DNA from: Sphingomonas sp. Leaf230
GTDB lineage: Bacteria > Pseudomonadota > Alphaproteobacteria > Sphingomonadales > Sphingomonadaceae
NCBI RefSeq assembly: GCF_001421745.1
Contig: NZ_LMKW01000012.1
Span: 113,033 to 177,032 of the forward strand
Direction of reading: 5' to 3'
DNA length: 64,000 nt
Position 1 is the first letter of the stretch; each line of letters starts with the position of its first letter. Below, piece by piece: positions 26,003-35,388 of the stretch. A program made the position numbers and the translations under genes. The notes under the pieces are model-generated. The model did not search any database. It worked only from the letters and a program-made list of their open reading frames with translations, and had not been told where the DNA came from.

Positions 26003-27853
26003 ATGTCGCGTAACGCCTTCCTGCTCGCGCTTGCGGTCACCGCCGCTGTCCCGGCCGCCACGCTCGCGCAGACCGCGCCACAAGCCGCGACCCAATCCCC
26101 CTTTACCTTCGAAGAGGTGATGGTGCCGATGCGCGACGGCGCGAAGTTGCAGACGGTGATTATGCGGCCGCGCGGGATGACCGGGCCGCTGCCGATCCTG
26201 CTCCAGCGAACGCCTTACGGCGTGCCCGATGCGCCGTTTCCCACCGCCGATCGCTTCGCGCCGTTGATGAAGGACGGCTATGTCTTCGTGTTCCAGTCGA
26301 TGCGCGGGCGGTTTAAGTCGGACGGGGTGTTCACGCTCTCGACCGCGGTCCACCTCGGCGATACCAAAGCGGTCGACGAGGCGACGGATGCGTACGACAC
26401 GGTCGGCTGGCTGGTGAAGAACGTCCCCGCCAACACTGGCAAGGTCGGCATGTGGGGCGTGTCCTATCCGGGGTTCGCCGCCGCCGTAGCGCTGGCGAAC
26501 CCGCATCCGGCGCTGAAGGCGGTCTCCCCGCAAGCGGCGTGGATCGATTACTGGCAGTCGGACGACCTGCACCGCAACGGCGCGCTGCGGCTGAGCTATG
26601 CGACCGACTGGGTGTCGTCGCTGCAACTCGACAAGACGAAGAATTCCGACTTCGCGTATCCGAGCGATACCTACGACTATTTCCTCAAGGCGGGCTCGGC
26701 GGAGGCGATCGACCGGACCGTGTTCAAGGGGCGGGTGCCGATGTTCACGTCGCTACTCGATCACCCCAATCACGACGGCTTTTATACAGCGCAGCGCTGG
26801 ACCGACGCGCTCGGGAAGACGACCGTGCCGACGCTGAACGTCGCCGGGTTCTGGGATCAGGAGGATCCGTGGGGCTCGTGGCAGATTTACGCCAAGCAGA
26901 AGCGCAACGATCCGAACCATCTGGCGCAGATGGTGGCGGGGCCGTGGCGGCATGGTGGGTGGCAGGGCGTGGCGGATCACCTTGGCCCGATCCCGCTAGG
27001 GACGGCGAGCGGCACGCAGTTTCAGGAACAGATTCAGGCGCCGTTCTTCGCATACTGGCTGCACGGTAAGGGACCGCGGCCGGACTTTGCGGCGAAGATG
27101 TTCCAGTCGGGGTCGAACGTGTGGAAGACCTACGCGGCTTGGCCTCCGACGGGCGCGAAGACGACCGCGCTGTATCTGCATGCGGACGGCAGCCTGTCGT
27201 TCACCGCGCCGGCCGCTGGCGAGGGATGTCGCGACTACGTGTCCGATCCGGCGAATCCGGTGCCGTTCCGCCGACGACCGATGTCGGCGACGTATGCTAG
27301 CCCCGATTGGGCGTGGTGGGAGGCGGACGACCAGCGCTTCGTCGATCACCGGCCCGACGTGCTTGGGTATGTGTCGGAGCCTCTGACTGCCGACCTGACC
27401 GTGACGGGGGCGCTGGCGGCGACGTTGCAGGCGTCGACGAGCGGGACCGACAGCGATTTCGTGGTGAAGCTGATCGATGTGCTGCCCGACGATACCGAGT
27501 CGATGACGGGGCGTAGCCTTCAGCCAGGCGACTATGCCCGGACGCTCAACGGGTATCAGTTGCCGATCGCGATGGAAGTGCGGCGAGGGCGGTTCCTGGC
27601 GAGCGATACGGCGCCGCAGCCGTTGGTGCCGGGGAAGGTGGTCGCGTGGGACGTGCCGCTGCGTGACCACGATCATGTGTTCAAGGCGGGGCACCGGATC
27701 ATGGTGCAGGTGCAGTCGAGCTGGTTCCCGATGATCGACCGCAACCCGCAATCGTTCGTGCCGAACATCGGGCGGGCGAAACCGGCGGATTACGTGAAGG
27801 CGACGCAGAAGGTCTGCGCGGGATCGCGGATCACGTTGCCGGTCATGCGCTAA
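26003..27853 (+). CDS. CocE/NonD-family exported hydrolase
   Basis: A 616-residue exported serine hydrolase of the X-Pro dipeptidyl-peptidase/cocaine-esterase group. The signal peptide is MSRNAFLLALAVTAAVPAATLA. The alpha/beta core has the nucleophile elbow GMWGVSYPGFAAA (G-x-S-Y-x-G). The usual 'R(D/G)GAKLQTVIMRP' opening and 'LLQRTPYG' strand are present. A C-terminal jelly-roll domain (from about residue 420) ends the chain. It would cleave acyl or aminoacyl bonds in the periplasm; the specificity is unknown. GAAGGGA precedes the ATG at 26003. Confidence 0.88.
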   Translation: MSRNAFLLALAVTAAVPAATLAQTAPQAATQSPFTFEEVMVPMRDGAKLQTVIMRPRGMTGPLPILLQRTPYGVPDAPFPTADRFAPLMKDGYVFVFQSMRGRFKSDGVFTLSTAVHLGDTKAVDEATDAYDTVGWLVKNVPANTGKVGMWGVSYPGFAAAVALANPHPALKAVSPQAAWIDYWQSDDLHRNGALRLSYATDWVSSLQLDKTKNSDFAYPSDTYDYFLKAGSAEAIDRTVFKGRVPMFTSLLDHPNHDGFYTAQRWTDALGKTTVPTLNVAGFWDQEDPWGSWQIYAKQKRNDPNHLAQMVAGPWRHGGWQGVADHLGPIPLGTASGTQFQEQIQAPFFAYWLHGKGPRPDFAAKMFQSGSNVWKTYAAWPPTGAKTTALYLHADGSLSFTAPAAGEGCRDYVSDPANPVPFRRRPMSATYASPDWAWWEADDQRFVDHRPDVLGYVSEPLTADLTVTGALAATLQASTSGTDSDFVVKLIDVLPDDTESMTGRSLQPGDYARTLNGYQLPIAMEVRRGRFLASDTAPQPLVPGKVVAWDVPLRDHDHVFKAGHRIMVQVQSSWFPMIDRNPQSFVPNIGRAKPADYVKATQKVCAGSRITLPVMR

Positions 27854-27854
27854 A

Positions 27855-27915
27855 AAGCTTGTTCTCCCGCGAAGGCGGGAGCCCAGACTGGGTCCCCGCC
27901 TTCGCGGGGAAACAT
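27855..27915. repeat. Family B palindromic element, copy 3
   Basis: AAGCTTGTTCTCCCGCGAAG...CAGACTGGG...CCCGCCTTCGCGGGGAAACA. It begins two bases after the CocE stop, between convergent genes, and so probably acts as their transcript-end structure. Confidence 0.9.
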
Positions 27916-27925
27916 GCTTCCAACG

Positions 27926-28687
27926 TCAGTTCTTCATCCGCCAGCCGGTCTTGAAGATCCAGGCGATCGCGATCAGGCATACGGCGAGAAAGCCCGCCGT
28001 CACCGCGAGGCTGACCCCGACCGCGACGTCGCCGACCCCGAAGAAGCTCCAGCGGAACCCGCTCACCAAATAGACGACCGGGTTGAACAGGCTGAACGTC
28101 CGCCAGGGCTGGGGCAGCATGTCGATCGAGTAGAACGCGCCGCCGAGGAAGGTCAGCGGCGTGATCAGCAGCGCGGGGACGAAGTTTAGCTGCTCGAAGC
28201 CGTTGGCCCAGACGCCGATGATGAACCCGAACAGGCTGAACGCCACGGCCGTCAGGATCAGGAACGCGATCATCGCGAACGGGTGCTCGATCCGCAGCGG
28301 CACGAAGAACGACGCGGTGGCGAGGATGATCAGCCCGAGGATCACCGACTTGGTGGTCGCCGCGCCGACATAGCCGATCACCATCTCCATCGCCGAGACG
28401 GGCGCCGACAACAGCTCGTAGATCGTGCCGGTGAACTTGGGGAAGTAGATGCCGATCGACGCGTTCGAGATGCTCTGCGTGAGCAGCGACAGCATGATCA
28501 GGCCGGGGACGATGAAGCTGCCATAGCCTACGCCGCCGACCTGCTGCATGCGGCTGCCGATCGCGCCGCCGAAGACGATGAAATACAGCGAGGTGGTGAG
28601 AACGGGCGTGACGAGGCTCTGCCACAGGGTGCGCAATGCGCGCGCCATTTCGAAGCGGTAGATCGCCCAAATACCGTGAGTATTCAT
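27926..28687 (-). CDS. ABC-2 type transporter permease
   Basis: A 253-residue membrane protein with six predicted segments. The ABC-2 signature region FLGGAFYSIDMLPQPWRTFS and FNPVVYLVSGFRWSFFG identify the NodJ/DrrB-like exporter permease family. It pairs with the ATPase encoded just upstream; the start ATG (28685-28687) overlaps the ATPase stop by four bases (ATGA). Together they form an inner-membrane exporter of unknown cargo (lipid-linked, drug or polysaccharide). Confidence 0.92.
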   Translation of the reverse strand: MNTHGIWAIYRFEMARALRTLWQSLVTPVLTTSLYFIVFGGAIGSRMQQVGGVGYGSFIVPGLIMLSLLTQSISNASIGIYFPKFTGTIYELLSAPVSAMEMVIGYVGAATTKSVILGLIILATASFFVPLRIEHPFAMIAFLILTAVAFSLFGFIIGVWANGFEQLNFVPALLITPLTFLGGAFYSIDMLPQPWRTFSLFNPVVYLVSGFRWSFFGVGDVAVGVSLAVTAGFLAVCLIAIAWIFKTGWRMKN

Positions 28688-29613
28688 GCGCGTTCTCCGA
28701 CGAGATCGACGAAGATGTCTTCGAGGCTCGATTTGCTGGTTTCGAGGTCCTTGAAGCCGATGCCGAGTTCGCTGAGTTTGCGGAGAAGCGACGGGATTCC
28801 GGTGTGATCGGCCTGCGCGTCGAAGACGTAGCGCAGGCGCTTGCCGTCGTCTTCCAGCGACAGGTCCCACTCTGCGAGGTCGGCGGGGATCGTCGTCATC
28901 GGGTCCTGCAGCGCGATGTCCAACTCGCGCTTGCCGAGCTTCTTCATCAGCGACGCCTTGTCATCGACGAGCAGCAGCTTGCCCTTGTTGATGACGCCGA
29001 CGCGGTCGGCCATTTCCTCGGCTTCCTCGATGTAGTGCGTCGTCAGGATGATCGTCGTGCCGCCTTCGCGAAGGCGGTGGACAAGCTTCCACATGTCGCG
29101 GCGCAGCGCCACGTCGACGCCTGCGGTGGGCTCGTCGAGGAACAGAATTTCGGGTTCGTGCGCGAGCGCTTTCGCAATCAGCACGCGGCGCTTCATCCCG
29201 CCGGAGAGTTCGCGGATCTTCGCGTCGCGCTTGTCCCAGAGCGAGAGGTCGCGCAGCACCTGTTCGATGTACGCGCTGTGGCCCGAGCGGCCGAACAGAC
29301 GGCGGCTGAAAGTGACGGTGGCGAGCACCGTCTCGAACATGTCGACGTTGAGTTCCTGCGGCACGAGGCCGATGCGGCTGCGCGCCTGCTTATAGTCGCG
29401 GATCGCGTCGAAGCCGGCGACCTTGATCGTGCCGGCGGACGGCGTGACGATGCCGCAGATGATGCTGATGAGCGTCGTCTTGCCCGCGCCGTTGGGGCCG
29501 AGGAGGGCGAAGATCTCGCCCTTTTTGATGTCGAGGTCGACGGGGTGGAGGGCTGTGGTGCCGCTCTTGTAGGTCTTGGTGACGCCCGCGATGGACAGGA
29601 TCGGTTCGGTCAT
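28684..29613 (-). CDS. ABC exporter ATP-binding protein
   Basis: A 309-residue nucleotide-binding subunit. Walker A is LLGPNGAGKTTLIS, the ABC signature IRELSGGMKRRVLIAKALAH, Walker B ILFLDEPTAGVD and the H-loop ILTTHYIEEAEEMAD. It is of the DrrA/NatA type with a C-terminal extension of about 80 residues. The ATG at 29611-29613 lies five bases from AAGGGG; the GTG six bases upstream is less likely. It is co-translated with the permease. Confidence 0.94.
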   Translation of the reverse strand: MTEPILSIAGVTKTYKSGTTALHPVDLDIKKGEIFALLGPNGAGKTTLISIICGIVTPSAGTIKVAGFDAIRDYKQARSRIGLVPQELNVDMFETVLATVTFSRRLFGRSGHSAYIEQVLRDLSLWDKRDAKIRELSGGMKRRVLIAKALAHEPEILFLDEPTAGVDVALRRDMWKLVHRLREGGTTIILTTHYIEEAEEMADRVGVINKGKLLLVDDKASLMKKLGKRELDIALQDPMTTIPADLAEWDLSLEDDGKRLRYVFDAQADHTGIPSLLRKLSELGIGFKDLETSKSSLEDIFVDLVGERA

Positions 29614-29680
29614 TGGCACCCCTTTTTGTGAGGGGAAGATGGGGGTGGTGGGACGTGAATGATAGGCCTTCCCGCGCCTT

Positions 29681-29739
29681 CTTGTTCTCCCGCGAAGGCG
29701 GGAGCCCAGACTGGGTCCCCGCCTTCGCGGGGAAACAAG
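29681..29739. repeat. Family B palindromic element, copy 4
   Basis: CTTGTTCTCCCGCGAAGGCG ... CAGACTGGG ... CGCCTTCGCGGGGAAACAAG, a 59-bp near-perfect palindrome between the DsbA-like stop and the ABC ATPase start. Confidence 0.9.
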
Positions 29740-29749
29740 GAGAGGAGCG

Positions 29750-30460
29750 TCAACCGGCCCGCGCTGCCGCTACGGCTTTTTGCAGGTCTTCCAACGGCAA
29801 AGCGCCGGACAATACTCGGTCGCCGACTACCCAGCTAGGCGTGCCGGTCATGCCGAGCTTGGCGGCGGTTTCCATGTTCTTGGCTATTTCGGCGTCGGCG
29901 GTCTTGGTGAAGCTGGCCTGCGTCGTGTCGACACCCGCCTTGTTCGCCGCGGCGGCGATCGAGGCGTCGCTGACGGGGCCGCCGGCGTAGAGCGCGTCGT
30001 GGAAGGTGGCGAACTTGCCCTGTTGTGCGGCGGCGAGGCTGGCGCGGGCGGCGATGCGGCTTTCGGCGCTGAGGATCGGGAGTTCGCGGAAGACCACGCG
30101 GACCTTGGGATCGGCGGCGATCAGCTTGGCGATCATCGGCAGGCTCGCGCGGCAGTATCCGCAATTGTAATCGAAATACTCGACGAGCGTGACGTCGCCC
30201 TTGGGGTTGCCGGCCCAGGCGCTGCCGAACGGCGTGACGATCGCGTCGTGGTTGGCGGTGACGGTCTTGCCGGACTCGCGGTCACGGAGTTTCTCCATCG
30301 CCTCGGGGAGGATCTCGGGGTGCGCCAGGACATAGTCGTGGACGATCGATTCGACCTGCGCGCGCTCGACGCCGCCGCCCTGGCGGTCAAAGCCCCAAAC
30401 CGCGAGGCCTCCGATGACGGCACCAGCGATTGCGATCGCCGGGAATGTAAGTTTGCTCAT
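29750..30460 (-). CDS. DsbA-family thiol:disulfide oxidoreductase (ScsC/BdbD-like)
   Basis: A 236-residue envelope protein. An uncleaved or signal-type N-terminal hydrophobic segment (FPAIAIAGAVIGGLAVWGF) is followed by a helical region and a thioredoxin fold. The active site is Cys100-Gly-Tyr-Cys103 in EYFDYNCGYC, and the cis-Pro loop is TGTPSWVV. It would oxidise or isomerise periplasmic disulfides. Its start overlaps the stop of the M48 protease gene (ATGA), so the two envelope quality-control proteins are co-translated. Confidence 0.9.
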   Translation of the reverse strand: MSKLTFPAIAIAGAVIGGLAVWGFDRQGGGVERAQVESIVHDYVLAHPEILPEAMEKLRDRESGKTVTANHDAIVTPFGSAWAGNPKGDVTLVEYFDYNCGYCRASLPMIAKLIAADPKVRVVFRELPILSAESRIAARASLAAAQQGKFATFHDALYAGGPVSDASIAAAANKAGVDTTQASFTKTADAEIAKNMETAAKLGMTGTPSWVVGDRVLSGALPLEDLQKAVAAARAG

Positions 30461-31812
30461 TTGCGGCGCTTATACTGCTTGGGATTGTCGTCCATCTCGT
30501 TCTGCGCGGCCATCGCGATATCCTGCGCGCGGATCCAGTCGGTCGTGTTCGCCGGGATGTTCGCCAGCGCATATTGCGCGCTTGCCGACGCGGTCCGCAT
30601 GTCGCCGCCCATGCTCGCGCGCTCGGCGGTGGCGAGCGCGGCGCGCGCGGTATCGCCGGTCAGTTCGTAGACGGTGCCGAGTTGCATCCAGGCGAACGGG
30701 TTCTGGTCGTCGCGGCCTACCGCGGTGCGCAACACGCGGGTCGCCTCGGGGTAGTTCGCCTTGTTCTCGGTCGCGATCAGCGCGTGGCCGAAGGTGGTGG
30801 CGATCAGCGGGTTGTTGCGCGAACCCTCCGTGGCTTCGCGCAGGGGGACCAGCGACTCAGTCGGCTTGCCCGCCTCGAGCAGGATCTGGCCTTTGATCTC
30901 GAGGAAATACGGGTCGGTGGGTTCGGCCTTCACCAGCGCGTTGGCCTCGGCGTCGGCTTTCTCGGGGTAGCCGGCTTTGTGGTAGGCATAGGCGCGGGCG
31001 TAGTGGGCGTAGATCGACTGGTTCGAAGGCGGGAAGGCTTGCAGCGTCTGGTCGGCGGGCATGACGTAGCCGGCGAGCTTGGCTTTCACGCGGCGGAAGC
31101 GTTCCTCGAGCGCGGCGTCGGGTTTGTTGGCCCAGGCGGGCGACGCTTGGAGGTCGGCGGTGAGCGTCGCGACACGTTCGCCCGAGAGCGGGTGCGACTG
31201 CATGAACGGATCGATGTTGGCGGTGCCGAAGCGGTATTCCTGCTGCTGCAATTTCTTGAAGAAGCTGAGCATGCCGCGGCCGGAGACGTTCGCCTCGCGG
31301 AGGAATTTCGCGCCGGTCGCGTCTGCGGTCGATTCCTGGACGCGGCTGAACGAGAGATAGCTGCCCATCGCCGCCTGCTGACCTGCCGCCATGATGCCGG
31401 CGCCGGCCTCGCCGCTGCCGGCCGCCATCGCGGCGAGGCCGAGGACCATCGATAGGAGGTACATGCCCATTGCGGGCTTGGTGCCGCGATCGGCGAGGAC
31501 GACGTGGCCGTCGGCGATGTGCCCGAGCTCGTGCGCGATGACGCCCTGGACTTCGTTGGCGTTGTCGGCGGCCTGGATCAGGCCGGAGTGGACGTAGACG
31601 GTCTGGCCGCCGGCGACGAACGCGTTGATCGACTCGTCGTTGATGAGGACGACCTTCACGTCGCGGGTGGAGAGTCCGGCCGCCTTGACGAGCGGGTTGG
31701 ACATCTCCGCGAACATGGTTTCGGTCTCGGCGTCGCGGAGGATCGACTGGGCCTGGAGGGGCGTCGTCCAGAGGAGGAGGGCGGTGGCTGCGGCGGCTAC
31801 TAGGCGCTTCAT
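30457..31812 (-). CDS. M48-family periplasmic metalloprotease with TPR-like tail (BepA-like)
   Basis: A 451-residue exported zinc protease. The signal peptide is MKRLVAAAATALLLWTTPLQA. The metal site is His94-Glu-x-x-His98 in GVIAHELGHIADGH, with the third ligand Glu expected in RVQESTADATGAKFL. The C-terminal half has tetratricopeptide-like repeats (YARAYAYHKAGYPEKADAEA). The architecture matches BepA/YfgC, which degrades or helps assemble outer-membrane proteins such as LptD. The start at 31810-31812 is chosen because it begins the signal peptide. The gene is coupled to the DsbA-like gene downstream. Confidence 0.9.
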   Translation of the reverse strand: MKRLVAAAATALLLWTTPLQAQSILRDAETETMFAEMSNPLVKAAGLSTRDVKVVLINDESINAFVAGGQTVYVHSGLIQAADNANEVQGVIAHELGHIADGHVVLADRGTKPAMGMYLLSMVLGLAAMAAGSGEAGAGIMAAGQQAAMGSYLSFSRVQESTADATGAKFLREANVSGRGMLSFFKKLQQQEYRFGTANIDPFMQSHPLSGERVATLTADLQASPAWANKPDAALEERFRRVKAKLAGYVMPADQTLQAFPPSNQSIYAHYARAYAYHKAGYPEKADAEANALVKAEPTDPYFLEIKGQILLEAGKPTESLVPLREATEGSRNNPLIATTFGHALIATENKANYPEATRVLRTAVGRDDQNPFAWMQLGTVYELTGDTARAALATAERASMGGDMRTASASAQYALANIPANTTDWIRAQDIAMAAQNEMDDNPKQYKRRK

Positions 31813-32056
31813 TTTACGGGGTATCGTCGATTGGGGGCGGGGGGGCAATGGTCGTGCGGTCGGGCGTGCGGTGGAGTGAAGTATAGGAAGTGCAGACGCT
31901 GGGAGCGGTTTTGCGGGGGTGCGGGGAGTGTGGGTGGCATTGGGGGAGGGGAGCAGGGTTTGGGTGTGTAGGACAGAGGTTTGAGGGGGCCTTAAGAGAT
32001 GCTGCGCCGGCTATCGGCCACCTCCCCGGCTATCGGTTTCCGCCCTGGCTATCAGA
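31813..32056. other. Gene-free G-rich region with a triple 19-bp tandem repeat
   Basis: The 609-bp gap 31813-32421 holds no gene. Its first part is G-rich on the plus strand (runs such as GGGGGCGGGGGGG near 31830). At 32009, 32028 and 32047 the word GGCTATC(G/A)G recurs with an exact 19-bp period. The rest of the gap consists of family A and B repeats and the rne terminator. The promoter of the M48 gene should be near 31830-31880. Confidence 0.45.
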
Positions 32057-32162
32057 CCACCGCCCCGGCGGAGGCCGGGGTCCAATTGGGGGACCGGGCT
32101 AACTGAGGGTGGCGCTTCGTTATTGCCACCTTTCCACTTGGGCCCCGGCCTTCGCCGGGGTG
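32057..32162. repeat. Family A palindromic element, copy 3
   Basis: CCACCGCCCCGGCGGAGGCC left arm (diverged at a few bases), TCCAATTGG and CCACTTGGG inner arms, and GGCCTTCGCCGGGGTGG at the right end. Confidence 0.85.
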
Positions 32163-32230
32163 GTTGTGGATGGGGAGTTCGGCGTGCGTCACTACGGCGC
32201 TGGAACTCAAACCTCGTATCGCCCCCGTGT

Positions 32231-32289
32231 CTTGTTCACCCGCGAAGGCGGGTGCCCAGTCTGGGTCCCCGCCTTCGCGGGGATACAAG
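32231..32289. repeat. Family B palindromic element, copy 5
   Basis: CTTGTTCACCCGCGAAGGCG ... CAGTCTGGG ... CGCCTTCGCGGGGATACAAG. It is a slightly diverged copy with compensating arms, 82 bases from the rne terminator. Confidence 0.88.
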
Positions 32290-32370
32290 CTTTTCGCGGC
32301 TCGTCCGCCACCGGAGGCGTTGGACGCTGACGGATATCGTGCTGCCGGAGGATCGCTCCCCACAAACGAA

Positions 32371-32400
32371 AACGGGCGCGGCCTTTCGGTCGCGCCCGTT
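32371..32400 (-). terminator. Rho-independent terminator of rne
   Basis: A 13-bp stem (AACGGGCGCGGCC / GGTCGCGCCCGTT, one G-T pair) with a TTTC loop. On the minus strand it is followed by TTTTCGTTT. It sits 22 bases after the rne stop codon. Confidence 0.85.
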
Positions 32401-32421
32401 CTTTGGTCTCAGCGTCCGGGT

Positions 32422-35388
32422 TTAGCCGAAGGTGCGCTGCCACCAGCCGCGGCGGGGGGCGCCGTCGGGGTCGTCGTTGGCGCCGTCATCGGTACGAGGG
32501 GTCGCGACGTCCTGGGGCTGGACTTCGGCCTTGGGCGGGGTGGTTGCGATCGGCTCGGCGAGGAGCTCGCTGGTCGGCGCAGCGTCGCCGGCTTCGACGA
32601 TCGGCGTCTTGCGAGGACGACCGCGGGGCTTGGCGACCTTGGCGGGTGCTTCCTCGACGACCGGTGCCTCGACCACCGCGTCCGACGCCTTGCGACGCGC
32701 ACGCTTGGGCTTCGGTGCCGAGGCTTCGATGGTCTCGGCGGGCGTTGCGCTCACCTCTTCCATCGTTGCTTCCGCAACCGCGGCACGACGACGGCGGCTT
32801 GGCTTCGGCGCAGTCGGTTCGGCCGCAACCGGCTCAGGAGCGACGGGCTCCGGAACGACGACCGGCCGCGGTGCAACCGTCTCGGCTTCCGTTTCGACCG
32901 CACGGGGTTTGCGACCGCGACGTGCCTTCGGCGCTGCATCGGCCACCGCGTCGGCGATGTTCGCCGCGGCAGCAGCTGCACGCGCCCGTGGACGACGGCG
33001 CATCTTCGGACCCTCGGCGACTTCCGCGACCGGGGCTTCCTCGACGGCCGGCGCGGACGCAGGCTCGTACGGCGGCTCGGCATAGGTCGACTCGACCGGC
33101 TCATACGCTTCCGGCTCGGGAGCCTCGGCGATCAGCTGGGCGTCGTCGACGCTGCTGACGGCGACCGACTGGCCGTTCTCCGAACCCTGCTCGTTGCGGC
33201 GACCGCCGCGACGTCCCCGACGACCGCGACGACGACGGCCTTCGCCCTCGACGCCATTCGCCTGCTCGGCAGGTGCGCCAGCCTCGACCGCTTCGCCACC
33301 GGCCTCGACGATGTCGCCCTCGACCTCGTCGATCTCCTCGACGTTGGTGTCGGCGTCCTCGAACGTGCCGTCCTCGTTGACACCCTCTGCGGCGCCCTCT
33401 TCACCCGGACGCGCGCGACCGCGACGACCGCGACGACGACGGCGCTTCTTGCCGGCTTCACCGTCCGCATCGCGACCGTTCTCACGCGGCGCGCGCTGCT
33501 CGCCGTTGCCCTCGCGGGGCTCACGACCGCCCTCACGACGGCGCGGCTGCTCGACTTCGGCCTCCTCGACCTCTTCTTCCTCGATCTCGTCCTCGATCTC
33601 CTCGGGGAGATCGTCCTCGTCTTCCTCGATGATCTGGACGAATTTCGGGGCGTGTGCGGGCGGCGGGCCGCTCGCCTCGACCGTCATGTGCGCGCCTTCC
33701 TCGTCCTGGCCGGGGATGATCTCGACGATCACGCCGTAGCGATCCTCGATCTCGGCGATGTCGGCACGCTTGCGGTTGAGGATGTAAACGGCCGCTTCCT
33801 GGCTCGCGCGCAGGGTGAGCAGTGAGCCGCGACCGCGTGCGGCCTCGTCCTCGATCAGGCGGAGTGCCGAGATGCCCGACGACGATGCGGTACGGACCAG
33901 GCCGGTGCCCTCGCAATGCGGGCAGGCGCGCGTGGACGCTTCGAGCACGCCGGTGCGCAGGCGCTGGCGGCTCATTTCCATCAGGCCGAACGACGAGATG
34001 CGGCCGATCTGGATGCGCGCGCGATCGTTCTTGAGCGCCTCCTTCATCGCCTTCTCGACCTTACGGACGTTGGAATTGTTATCCATGTCGATGAAGTCGA
34101 TGACGACCAGCCCGGCCATGTCGCGCAGGCGGAGCTGGCGGCCGATTTCCTGAGCGGCTTCCAAGTTGGTCGCGGTCGCGGTCTGCTCGATCGAATGCTC
34201 GCGCGTCGAACGGCCCGAGTTGATGTCGATCGAGACGAGCGCCTCGGTCGGGTTGATGACGAGGTAGCCGCCCGACTTCAGCTGGACGACGGGGTGGTAC
34301 ATCGCGGCAAGCTGATCCTCGACGCCGGCGCGCTGGAACAGCGGCACGGGGTCGGCGTAATGCTTGATGCGGCGGGCGTGCGTCGGCATCAGCAGGCGCA
34401 TGAACTCGCGCGCCTGACGATAGCCGTCCTCGCCCTCGACGATGACCTCTTCGATTTCCTTGTTGTAGATGTCGCGGATCGCGCGCTTGATCAGGTCGCT
34501 GTCGCCGTAGACGAGCGCGGGGGCCGACGCCTTGAGCGTGGCTTCACGGATGCCGTCCCACAGGCGGGCGAGGTAATCGAAGTCGCGCTTGATCTCGACC
34601 TTCGAGCGCTGGAGGCCCGCGGTGCGGACGATGCAGCCCATCGACGGCGGCAGCTGCATGTCGGCCATGATCGTCTTGAGGCGCTTGCGATCGCCCGCGT
34701 TGCTGATCTTCCGCGAGATGCCGCCGCCATGCGACGTGTTCGGCATCAGCACGCAGTAGCGACCGGCGAGGCTCAGGTACGTGGTCAGCGCCGCGCCCTT
34801 GTTGCCGCGCTCCTCCTTGACGACCTGGACGAGCAGCACCTGGCGGCGATGGATCACGTCCTGGATCTTGTAGCGGCGGCGCAGGTTCATGCGACGCTCG
34901 CGCAGGTCCTCGACCGCGGCATCGTCGGCGCTCGGCTTGCGTTTCCGTCGCGGGGCTTCGCCACCTTCGCTGCCTTCGAGTTCCTCGGCGACGTCGGGAT
35001 CTACCCCGCCATCGTCCTCGAAGCGCTCGATGTCGTCCTCGTCGTCACCCTCGTCCTCGTCCGAGTCGTAGTCGGCGCGTAGGGCGGCTTCCTCGGCGGC
35101 ATGCTCGGCTTCCTCACGGAGCAGCGCGTCGCGATCTTCCTTGGGGATCTGGTAGTAATCGGGGTGGATCTCGCTGAATGCGAGGAAGCCGTGGCGATTG
35201 CCGCCGTAATCGATGAACGCCGCCTGGAGCGACGGCTCGACCCGCGTGACCTTGGCGAGGTAGATATTGCCCTTGAGCTGCTTGCGTTCGGCACTCTCGA
35301 AATCGAATTCCTCGATCCGGTTACCCTTGACGACTGCGATCCGGGTTTCTTCCCGGTGGCGTGCGTCGATCAGCATACGCGTTGTCAT
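32422..35388 (-). CDS. rne: Ribonuclease E
   Basis: A 988-residue endoribonuclease, core of the RNA degradosome. The N-terminal S1 domain (GNIYLAKVTRVEPSLQAAFIDYGG) is followed by RNase H-like and DNase I-like domains. The Mg2+ aspartates lie in LVVIDFIDMD and ALVSIDINSGR. The Zn-link is CPHCEGTG. An acidic insert typical of alphaproteobacteria interrupts the S1 domain region (SDEDEGDDEDD). From about residue 590 the tail is disordered, alternating Arg-rich RNA-binding (KKRRRRRGRRGR) and Pro/Glu/Ala segments that would scaffold partners. The ATG at 35386-35388 follows GGAGAA. The long 5' leader may carry autoregulation. Confidence 0.95.
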   Translation of the reverse strand: MTTRMLIDARHREETRIAVVKGNRIEEFDFESAERKQLKGNIYLAKVTRVEPSLQAAFIDYGGNRHGFLAFSEIHPDYYQIPKEDRDALLREEAEHAAEEAALRADYDSDEDEGDDEDDIERFEDDGGVDPDVAEELEGSEGGEAPRRKRKPSADDAAVEDLRERRMNLRRRYKIQDVIHRRQVLLVQVVKEERGNKGAALTTYLSLAGRYCVLMPNTSHGGGISRKISNAGDRKRLKTIMADMQLPPSMGCIVRTAGLQRSKVEIKRDFDYLARLWDGIREATLKASAPALVYGDSDLIKRAIRDIYNKEIEEVIVEGEDGYRQAREFMRLLMPTHARRIKHYADPVPLFQRAGVEDQLAAMYHPVVQLKSGGYLVINPTEALVSIDINSGRSTREHSIEQTATATNLEAAQEIGRQLRLRDMAGLVVIDFIDMDNNSNVRKVEKAMKEALKNDRARIQIGRISSFGLMEMSRQRLRTGVLEASTRACPHCEGTGLVRTASSSGISALRLIEDEAARGRGSLLTLRASQEAAVYILNRKRADIAEIEDRYGVIVEIIPGQDEEGAHMTVEASGPPPAHAPKFVQIIEEDEDDLPEEIEDEIEEEEVEEAEVEQPRRREGGREPREGNGEQRAPRENGRDADGEAGKKRRRRRGRRGRARPGEEGAAEGVNEDGTFEDADTNVEEIDEVEGDIVEAGGEAVEAGAPAEQANGVEGEGRRRRGRRGRRGGRRNEQGSENGQSVAVSSVDDAQLIAEAPEPEAYEPVESTYAEPPYEPASAPAVEEAPVAEVAEGPKMRRRPRARAAAAAANIADAVADAAPKARRGRKPRAVETEAETVAPRPVVVPEPVAPEPVAAEPTAPKPSRRRRAAVAEATMEEVSATPAETIEASAPKPKRARRKASDAVVEAPVVEEAPAKVAKPRGRPRKTPIVEAGDAAPTSELLAEPIATTPPKAEVQPQDVATPRTDDGANDDPDGAPRRGWWQRTFG

